From NCBI GenBank assembly GCA_937901695.1, contig CALDJN010000124.1, forward strand, positions 1 to 12,566: a stretch of DNA of 12,566 bases. The letters run 5' to 3'. Positions within the stretch are counted from its first letter, which is position 1; every line of letters begins with the position of its first letter. The position numbers were made by a program, and so were the translations under genes. The notes beneath the pieces were generated by a model. The model was not told the origin of the DNA. It saw only the letters and a list, made by a program, of their open reading frames with translations, and did no database searches. The DNA is from an uncultured Anaerocolumna sp. (GTDB taxonomy: Bacteria; Bacillota; Clostridia; Lachnospirales; Lachnospiraceae). Shown piece by piece: positions 7,464 through 12,566 of this stretch.

Positions 7464-7720
7464 GGGACTGTTGCAAAACTGTCATTCTGAGAGCCTTACT
7501 ATCACTCTGAGAGCAAATTCAGCTTGCTGAATTAGGCTTGAAGAATCCCGCTTAAGCTGTCATTCTGAGCCGTAGGCGAAGAATCTCATTATAAGGGGAG
7601 ATTCTTCGCCTACGGCTCAGAATGACATACTTTCATAGCAATGACAAGTTTTATTTTACAGAGATATTCTTCCAACTTATAATTCAGCTTTATTGAGTTT
7701 GTTCTCAGAATGACAAGTTT
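7464..7720. repeat. Composite palindromic repeat, family 1, copy B
   Basis: It begins GGGACTGTTGCAAAACTG and ends near CAGAATGACAAGTTT. It contains several CATTCTGAG/CTCAGAATG cores in both orientations, an AATTCAGC/GCTGAATT stem around 7517-7532, a perfect 30-bp hairpin (7558-7627) and the module AATGACATACTTTCATAGCA (7621-7640). The complement of that module recurs at 12473-12500. At ~257 bp it is longer than copies A and C and looks like two copies fused or one inserted into another. No open frame of note. Confidence 0.75.
7558..7627. repeat. Perfect 30-bp inverted repeat, strong hairpin
   Basis: The arms at 7558-7587 and 7598-7627 are exact reverse complements over 30 bases (outer end TGTCATTCTGAGCCGTAGG), with a 10-base loop. 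A transcript from either strand would fold very stably. There is no following T-run on the plus strand, so it is not a classic terminator, but it could block exonucleases or read-through. Confidence 0.92.
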
Positions 7721-7781
7721 CATTTATAAATATTTTACCATACAAAACTATAATATCCTTTAATCAAATTATCTTTTTTTA

Positions 7782-7810
7782 TTGACCATTTTTACTATTT
7801 ACTAAATATA
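7782..7810 (+). promoter_or_regulatory. Low-confidence promoter upstream of oxidoreductase
   Basis: TTGACC at 7782-7787 is a good -35; a 17-base spacer leads to AATATA (7805-7810), only three of six to consensus. If real, the transcript would run through the 45-bp repeat array as a ~270-base leader before the gene at 8088. Confidence 0.25.
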
Positions 7811-7848
7811 TAAAAATGTTAAATAACATCTAAACTGTAGTCAAAGGC

Positions 7849-8028
7849 AAAAGAATATTATAGATTTATAATAAACTTAAATAAGATTCCCCTAAAAGAA
7901 TATTATAGATTTATAATAAACTTAAATTAGGCTACTTTAAAAGAATATTAGAGCTTTATAATAACATTAAATTAGATTTCTGCAAAAGAATATAGGCGTT
8001 TTGATAATCTTAATAATGGAAACAAAAT
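7849..8028 (+). repeat. 45-bp tandem repeat, four copies, upstream of oxidoreductase gene
   Basis: Each unit starts AAAAGAATAT, at 7849, 7894, 7939 and 7984, exactly 45 bases apart. Units 1 and 2 are nearly identical; 3 and 4 diverge progressively towards the gene. Units 1 and 2 carry the dyad TTATA-GATT-TATAA (first copy 7858-7871), with a degenerate form in unit 3. The array ends 59 bases before the ATG at 8088. It could be a cluster of regulator-binding sites or a slippage-prone leader; no known binding motif is recognised. Confidence 0.9.
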
Positions 8029-8087
8029 ATTATTAGTGAGGCATCAAATAGGAAATAATACTGTAAATTTATAAATGAGGTGATAAT

Positions 8088-9107
8088 ATGAGCAAGCTAA
8101 GGATAGCAATGATTGGCTGTGGACGAATCGGAGAAATGTATAAAGAAGTGTTTAAAACCATAGGGGAACAGGTAGAGGTTGCTTATGCAGTAGATACTAA
8201 ACCGGAAAGAGCAGAAGAATTTTCTGAAAGTTTCCCAGATTGTAAAGCTGTCACAGACTATAGAGAATGTCTGGATAAGCATATAGATGTATTTCATATA
8301 GCTACTCCTCATCATCTCCATGCACCAATAGCAATAGATGCCATGAAACATAAAATTAATGTGTTAACAGAAAAACCTATGGCTATTGAGTTAAAAGATG
8401 CAGAAGAAATGATTAAGGTGTCAGAAGAAGAAAAGGTTAAGCTTGGTGTTATATTTCAAACCAGATATGTAAAGGGGTGCATGGAACTTAAAAAATTAAT
8501 AGAGCAAGGGAAACTTGGAAAAATAGTGTCTGCAAGATCTTATTTATCCTGGAGCAGGACAGAGGACTATTATAAAGGTTCTGATTGGAAAGGTACTTGG
8601 GATAAAGAAGGGGGAGGAGTGCTTATTGACCAAGCCATTCACAGCATAGACAGGGTTCAATGGCTGATAGGAGATAAGGTAGAGTGGGTAGAAGGAAATA
8701 TAAGCACCCGTTATCACAAATTTATTGATGTAGAAGACTCCTCAGAGGCTTTGATTAAGTTTAACAATGGATGCTTGTACCATCTTTTTGCTTGTAACTA
8801 TTATGCTTATGATGCCCCTATTGAAATAGAGATAGTGGGGGAAAAGGGAAAAGTAGGGTTAAAGCAGGACTTAGCCTGGGTGGAACTGGAGGGGCAAGAG
8901 CACTATGAAATAACTGACGGTTATGACGGACTTAGTGTAGGACCTGATTATTGGGGCTGCAGTCATATTACTCAAATTAAGGATTACTATAACTCCATTG
9001 AAAACGATACTCCCGTTTACATAGATGGTAAAGAAGGTATAAAGGCTCTGGAAATAATAAAAGGGATATATAGCTCTTCCAAAAAAGGAGAGAAAATATA
9101 TTTTTAA
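8088..9107 (+). CDS. Gfo/Idh/MocA-family NAD(P)-dependent oxidoreductase
   Basis: A 339-residue cytoplasmic dehydrogenase of normal family length; GAGGTGAT precedes the ATG. The N-terminal Rossmann domain has IAMIGCGRIG (glycine motif at 10-15), an acidic residue ending strand 2 (AVDTKPERA) and the invariant EKP at 95-97. The C-terminal alpha/beta domain holds GGGVLIDQAIHSID, giving the usual D181 and H185 of the active site. These enzymes oxidise or reduce a sugar or cyclitol hydroxyl using NAD(P). D36 after strand 2 favours NAD over NADP (inference). The substrate is not predictable: inositol, uronate, or C3 oxidation of a glycoside are all possible. It differs clearly from the second family member at 9337. 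It is preceded by a 45-bp repeat array and followed by a 22-bp array, so it may be its own transcription unit. Confidence 0.92.
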   Translation: MSKLRIAMIGCGRIGEMYKEVFKTIGEQVEVAYAVDTKPERAEEFSESFPDCKAVTDYRECLDKHIDVFHIATPHHLHAPIAIDAMKHKINVLTEKPMAIELKDAEEMIKVSEEEKVKLGVIFQTRYVKGCMELKKLIEQGKLGKIVSARSYLSWSRTEDYYKGSDWKGTWDKEGGGVLIDQAIHSIDRVQWLIGDKVEWVEGNISTRYHKFIDVEDSSEALIKFNNGCLYHLFACNYYAYDAPIEIEIVGEKGKVGLKQDLAWVELEGQEHYEITDGYDGLSVGPDYWGCSHITQIKDYYNSIENDTPVYIDGKEGIKALEIIKGIYSSSKKGEKIYF

Positions 9108-9176
9108 AGGTGGAATAAATAAGCGAAATTAAAAGCAAATGGGTGAAAACAAAGGAGAGAAAATATATTTTTAAAG
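9084..9176 (+). repeat. Duplicated 3' end of oxidoreductase gene
   Basis: A 26-base stretch covering the last codons and stop (9084-9109, starting AAAGGAGAGAAAATATA) recurs exactly at 9151-9176, 67 bases downstream. The second copy is not preceded by related coding sequence. Confidence 0.88.
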
Positions 9177-9305
9177 ATGAAGTAAAAAGTTAATAAAGAT
9201 GGAATAAAGAGTTAATTTAAGGTGGAATAAGAAGTTAATAAAGATAGAATAAAAAGTTAATAGGATGGAGCAAAAAATAAATAAAGATGGAGTAGAAAGT
9301 TAATA
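9167..9305 (+). repeat. 22-bp degenerate tandem repeat between oxidoreductase genes
   Basis: About six units of the form GTTAATAAAGATGGAATAAA begin near 9189, 9211, 9234, 9256, 9278 and 9299 (spacing 21-23). The sequence just after the upstream stop (TAAAGGTGGAATAAATAAG) looks like a related unit, so the array probably grew from the gene's tail. Together with the 26-base duplication it accounts for most of the 229-base gap. No terminator was found here. Confidence 0.82.
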
Positions 9306-9336
9306 TAAAAATAAAATCATCATGGAGGTATAGTAA

Positions 9337-10395
9337 ATGAAAAAAATTAAAGTAGGAATTATAGGAACAGGAAGTATAAGTAATCTTCACACCACATCTT
9401 ATCAAGCTTTGGATAATGTTGAAATAGTGGCAGTGTGTGATATAAACAAAGAAAGAGCAGAAGAGTACTCAAAGAAATACAATATACCTAATGTTTTTAC
9501 AGATTATAATGAAATATTAAAGATGGAGGAAATAGATGCCGTAAGCGTAACCACTTGGAACAATGGACATGGTCCTGTAGCCATAGCAGCACTAAATGCA
9601 GGAAAGCATGTGCTTTGTGAAAAACCTTTAGCTTTAAATGCGAAAGAAGCACAAGAGATGGTAGAGGCAGCAAAGAAAAACAATAAGCTTTTGATGGTTG
9701 GATTTGTAAGACGATTTGGAGAAAATACCAGAATAGTAAAAGAAGCTATAGACAATGGAGAGCTTGGTAATATATACTATGCTAAGACAGGATGTATAAG
9801 AAGATGGGGAAATCCAGGAGGATGGTTTTCAGATAAATCAAGATCTGGCGGTGGTCCAGTTATAGATTTAGGGGTTCATATGATAGACTTAGTCAGATAC
9901 CTTACAGGAAAACCTAAGGCAGTTTCTGTTACTGCTTCTACCTTTAATCAACTTGGAATGTTACCTGAGATAAAAGGTGTAGATAAGTATTATTCAGCAG
10001 ATTACAGCACATTTAATGATGTGGAAGATTGCGCTACAGCCTTAATTAAATTTGACAATGGATTAACTCTATTCTTTGAAACAAGTTGGGTTCTACATAC
10101 AAAGCAAGATGAATTATATCTAAATGTATTTGGAGATAAAGCCGGGGCGCAAATGGAGCCTGCTATTGAGTTTTACGAAAGCAAAAATAACTATTTTACC
10201 GATGTAGCGCCAGTGGTGGATCCTTCAAAGTTTTCCTTTGAGCATAACTTCCAGGAGGAAATTAAGCATTTTATAGATTGCGTGGAAAATGGAACTCCAT
10301 GTTTAAATCCTGGGGAAGATGGAGTAGAGCTTATGAAAATATTAGATGCTATATATGAGTCATCAAAAACAGGACATGAAGTAATAATAAAATAG
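9337..10395 (+). CDS. Gfo/Idh/MocA-family oxidoreductase, second member
   Basis: A 352-residue cytoplasmic dehydrogenase with a strong GGAGGT site. The Rossmann motif is VGIIGTGSISNLH (10-15), strand 2 ends in VCDINKERAEEY, and the EKP motif is at 95-97 (CEKPLALNAKEA). GGGPVIDLGVHMIDLVRYL supplies D177 and H181 of the active site. RRWGNPGGWFSDKSRSGG (~155-173) is typical of the branch that acts on sugars and inositols. The C-terminal EEIKHFIDCVENGTPCLNPGEDG is the usual family ending. Twelve bases separate its stop from the next gene, an isomerase-like TIM barrel, so the two are translated from one message and probably catalyse consecutive steps. NAD-linked oxidation of a sugar hydroxyl is likely; the substrate is unknown. 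Confidence 0.94.
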   Translation: MKKIKVGIIGTGSISNLHTTSYQALDNVEIVAVCDINKERAEEYSKKYNIPNVFTDYNEILKMEEIDAVSVTTWNNGHGPVAIAALNAGKHVLCEKPLALNAKEAQEMVEAAKKNNKLLMVGFVRRFGENTRIVKEAIDNGELGNIYYAKTGCIRRWGNPGGWFSDKSRSGGGPVIDLGVHMIDLVRYLTGKPKAVSVTASTFNQLGMLPEIKGVDKYYSADYSTFNDVEDCATALIKFDNGLTLFFETSWVLHTKQDELYLNVFGDKAGAQMEPAIEFYESKNNYFTDVAPVVDPSKFSFEHNFQEEIKHFIDCVENGTPCLNPGEDGVELMKILDAIYESSKTGHEVIIK

Positions 10396-10407
10396 GGGGA
10401 ATATACC

Positions 10408-11226
10408 ATGAACCTTTCTGTGAGTATATGGAGCGTGCATAAGGAAGTTAAAGAAGGCAGAATGAGCAATATAGACTTTATAAAGTTTTGCCATGAGAAT
10501 AAAGTTAATAACGTAGAATTAATTGACTTTTTTATAAAAGATGAAGAGCTGGATGAAATTAAAAACACTTTAGCAGAGCTTAATATGAATATATCCTCTT
10601 TCTCTATTGGAAATGATTTTGTAGAAAGAGATGTACATGTGAGAAAAAGCCAAATAGAATACATGAAAACTTCCATAGATAAAGCCGTAAAGGTTGGGGC
10701 TAAATATATGAGAGTGTTTAGCGGCAACGTAAAAGAAGGCATTGAATATGAAGAAGGAAAGGCTTGGATTGAAGAATGCTTTAAGGAAGTGGTACCTTAT
10801 GCAGAAGAGAAGGGTGTAATAATGGTTTTGGAAAACCATGGACTTTTCATGGGTAAAAGCGGTCAGGTGAAGGAGCTTTTAGAAAAAATAAACTCACCTT
10901 ATCTTAAGGCAAATCCCGATGTAGGAAATTTTCTTTTAGCTAATGAAAATTCTTATGATGCAGTGGTGAATTTAAATAATCTTATATCTTTTGTACACTT
11001 TAAGGATTTTGAAGAAGTAGGAAGAGATGCATATGGATACGAAGCTTTAGATGGAAGAAAATATATGGGCACAGTACTAGGTGAAGGTGAAGTTCCTATG
11101 GAAAAGATTGTTAGATATTTAAAAGAGATAGGATATAAAGACTACCTTTCCATAGAGTTTGAAGGACCTGGAGACCAAAAGGAAGGCACTGTAAAATCCA
11201 TAGAGTTTTCTAAAAAAATTCTATGA
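10408..11226 (+). CDS. Sugar phosphate isomerase/epimerase-like TIM-barrel protein
   Basis: A 272-residue cytoplasmic enzyme of the xylose-isomerase-like (AP endonuclease 2) superfamily. The four expected metal ligands are all present: E142 (VLENHG), D171 (NPDVGN), H197 (FVHFKD) and E250 (SIEFEG), so a divalent-metal enzyme is expected. GEGEVPMEKIVRYLKEIGY before the last strand is characteristic. Members include inosose dehydratase and isomerase, tagatose/hydroxypyruvate epimerases and C-glycoside-cleaving subunits; I cannot choose between them. GGGGGA lies before the ATG, and the gap to the upstream oxidoreductase is only 12 bases. The stop codon overlaps the first base pair of a TTTGAGT repeat end (11225), so the repeat may supply part of the stop. 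Confidence 0.9.
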   Translation: MNLSVSIWSVHKEVKEGRMSNIDFIKFCHENKVNNVELIDFFIKDEELDEIKNTLAELNMNISSFSIGNDFVERDVHVRKSQIEYMKTSIDKAVKVGAKYMRVFSGNVKEGIEYEEGKAWIEECFKEVVPYAEEKGVIMVLENHGLFMGKSGQVKELLEKINSPYLKANPDVGNFLLANENSYDAVVNLNNLISFVHFKDFEEVGRDAYGYEALDGRKYMGTVLGEGEVPMEKIVRYLKEIGYKDYLSIEFEGPGDQKEGTVKSIEFSKKIL

Positions 11227-11453
11227 TTTGAGTATAAAAAGTCTTATATTAATTAAATTATGAGGCTGTTGCAAAACTGTCATTCTGAGCGCAAATTCAG
11301 CAAAGCTGAATTATAAGCTCGAAGAATCCCACCTTAAAATGAGATTCTTCAAGTAAATTTAGTTTGCTGAATTTGCTTGAGGAATGACAGTTTTTATTTC
11401 TTAACAGCCCCATTCATTCAATAAGCTATATTTAGCCTTTTTATACTCAAAAC
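11225..11453. mobile_element. TTTGAGT-ended inverted repeat pair enclosing family 1 copy C
   Basis: GATTTGAGTATAAAAAG at 11225-11241 is matched by CTTTTTATACTCAAAAC at 11437-11453, an inverted repeat with one mismatch in 17. These are the same ends as those of the 4386-4640 element. Between them lies a family 1 palindrome, so the unit is either composite or nested. It occupies nearly all of the 260-base gap. Confidence 0.72.
11262..11411. repeat. Palindromic MITE-like repeat, family 1, copy C
   Basis: The left end GAGGCTGTTGCAAAACTG faces the right end GACAGTTTTTATTTCTTAACAG; the outer GGCTGTT is mirrored by AACAGCC. Inside are GTCATTCTGAGCGC, an AATTCAGC/GCTGAATT stem and GAATCCCACC/TGAGATTC arms resembling copy A. 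Non-coding. Confidence 0.8.
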
Positions 11454-11486
11454 TTCTATATAAATAAGATTTTAGGGAGGTAAGGA

Positions 11487-12347
11487 ATGTATAATAATAA
11501 GATTGGAGTAATGGTTGACTCTTTTAGACTGGATATATATGAAGGTATAAAAAAAGCCAAAGAGGTAGGGGCACAAGGAATTCAAATATATGCTGTTAGC
11601 GGATTTATGGATCCGGATAACTTAAGCCAAGAAAAAAGAAAAGAGATATTAGACTATATAACTTCTAATGGACTTGAAGTATCTGCTATTTGTGGTGACC
11701 TGGGAGGTCATGGCTTTAGTAGAGCTCTTGATAATCCCTATAAGATTGAAAAGTCTAAGAAGATAATGGAATTGGCTAAGGATTTAAACTCTAAGGTAGT
11801 TACTACTCATATAGGTGTAATACCAGAAGATACGGAAAGTGAAAAGTATAAGGTTATGCATGCCGCTTGCGAAGAACTAGGTAAGTTTGCAGATTCCTTA
11901 GGGTGCTACTTTGCCATAGAAACCGGTCCTGAAAAGGCAGAAACCCTAAAGAAATTTTTAGATAGCTTAGAATCTAATGGTGTGAGAGTGAATTATGATC
12001 CAGCTAACCTTGTTATGGTTACCGGTGATGATCCTATAAAAGGTGTATATACATTAAGGGATTATATAGTCCATACTCATGCTAAAGATGGAATTATGAA
12101 AAAGCAGGTTAATCCTGAAGTTATATACCATCATTTTGCAGAAGGCGGCATAGAGGATATGAGATTAGAAGATTATTTTATTGAAACTCCTCTAGGACAA
12201 GGAAAAGTAGACTTTAATAACTACATTAAAGCCCTTGAAGATATAGGATTTAATGGATATTTAACCATAGAGAGAGAAGTGGGAGGGAATCCTGAAAAAG
12301 ACATAAGAGATGCTGTAATATTTTTAAATAAACTCCTTGGTAAATAA
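11487..12347 (+). CDS. Sugar phosphate isomerase/epimerase-like TIM-barrel protein, second member
   Basis: A 286-residue cytoplasmic protein with AGGGAGGT before the ATG. It belongs to the xylose-isomerase-like superfamily, with metal ligands E145 (AIETGP), D171 (NYDPAN), H198 (VHTHAKD) and E262 (TIEREVG). The PLGQGKVDFNNYIKALEDIGFNGYLTIER segment is a near-standard family ending. It is only distantly similar to the protein at 10408-11226 (different first strand, MVDSFRLDI versus VSIWSVHK), so it is a different enzyme rather than a fresh duplicate. The likely role is isomerisation, epimerisation or dehydration of the keto-sugar made by the upstream oxidoreductases. A 260-base repeat separates it from the preceding gene, so it may be transcribed separately. 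Its last codons are the first unit of a 16-bp tandem array. Confidence 0.92.
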   Translation: MYNNKIGVMVDSFRLDIYEGIKKAKEVGAQGIQIYAVSGFMDPDNLSQEKRKEILDYITSNGLEVSAICGDLGGHGFSRALDNPYKIEKSKKIMELAKDLNSKVVTTHIGVIPEDTESEKYKVMHAACEELGKFADSLGCYFAIETGPEKAETLKKFLDSLESNGVRVNYDPANLVMVTGDDPIKGVYTLRDYIVHTHAKDGIMKKQVNPEVIYHHFAEGGIEDMRLEDYFIETPLGQGKVDFNNYIKALEDIGFNGYLTIEREVGGNPEKDIRDAVIFLNKLLGK

Positions 12348-12444
12348 GCTTTTTGGTAAATAAACTTTTTGATAAATAAGCTTTTTGGTAAATAAACTTT
12401 TTGATAAATAAGCTTTTTGATAAATAAACTTCTTGATAAATAAG
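12333..12444 (+). repeat. 16-bp tandem repeat, seven copies, starting inside a gene's last codons
   Basis: Units CTTTTTGGTAAATAAG or CTTTTTGATAAATAAA start at 12333, 12349, 12365, 12381, 12397, 12413 and 12429. The first unit (CTCCTTGGTAAATAAG) encodes the final Leu-Leu-Gly-Lys and the stop of the gene ending at 12347, so the array is an expansion of the gene's own end. Units alternate between G and A at two positions, which suggests a 32-bp step in the expansion. Confidence 0.93.
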
Positions 12445-12461
12445 TATAACTATAAGGAGAT

Positions 12462-12566
12462 GCTGCTACAAAACTGTCATTGCTATGAAAGCATGTCATC
12501 CTAAGCGCAGTTGTCATTCTGAGCAAAAATTCAACGAAGTTGAATTCGCGAAGAATCCCTTTCGTT
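12462..12566. repeat. Palindromic repeat, family 1, copy D, cut by window end
   Basis: It begins GCTGCTACAAAACTGTCATT, followed by GCTATGAAAGCATGTCAT (a module found inverted at 7621-7650), GTCATTCTGAGC, an AATTCAACGAAGTTGAATT stem and GCGAAGAATCCC. The right end lies beyond the window. Confidence 0.78.

Noticed and set aside
7849..8028. CRISPR array
   Set aside because: The units are contiguous 45-bp tandem copies with no unique spacers of CRISPR size and no cas genes nearby.
10191..10742. 183-residue minus-strand open frame
   Set aside because: Fully antisense to two well-supported genes; low-complexity Ser/Ile-rich translation without a ribosome site.
12221..12526. Minus-strand open frame with repeated KSLFIKKFIYQK-like units
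   Set aside because: It arises from the 16-bp array and the antisense of the gene end; no supporting start signal.

Overview
The DNA is strongly AT-rich, uses AT-rich codons, has strong AGGAGG-type ribosome binding sites and appears to use TTG as a start twice. This suggests a low-GC Firmicute, most likely Clostridium or a close relative; the sequence alone does not give the species. The window reads as a carbohydrate-utilisation locus with many intergenic repeats.

Layout. Positions 3-245 hold the C-terminal end of a sugar ABC solute-binding protein; the first ~45 bases are unusually GC-rich and may be foreign or a chimeric contig edge. A palindromic repeat (252-406) follows, then a large putative glycan-active enzyme (443-2449), two sugar ABC permeases (2486-3427 and 3444-4313), a second kind of palindromic element (4386-4640) and a DUF4838-type putative glycosidase (4676-6637). 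A DUF624/YesL-like membrane protein lies convergently on the minus strand (6676-7284). An 803-base gene-free stretch (7285-8087) holds a composite repeat, a perfect 30-bp hairpin and a four-copy 45-bp tandem array. Next come a Gfo/Idh/MocA oxidoreductase (8088-9107), a 22-bp tandem array, a second Gfo/Idh/MocA oxidoreductase (9337-10395) closely followed by a TIM-barrel sugar isomerase/epimerase-like protein (10408-11226), another repeat, a second TIM-barrel protein (11487-12347), a 16-bp tandem array that begins in that gene's last codons, and a repeat cut by the window end.

How the genes may work together (inference). The binding protein and permeases import an oligosaccharide or glycoside; the ATPase is not in the window and may be a shared one elsewhere. 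The two large enzymes lack an obvious secretion signal and probably act in the cytoplasm on the imported glycan. The oxidoreductases and TIM-barrel proteins fit oxidation followed by isomerisation, dehydration or elimination of an unusual sugar, as in inositol catabolism or oxidation-elimination cleavage of glycosides. The substrate cannot be read from the sequence. No transcription regulator is encoded here.

The most unusual aspect is the boundary DNA. Four unrelated tandem repeats (36, 45, 22 and 16 bp) and two families of palindromic, MITE-like elements sit almost exclusively at gene starts and ends.
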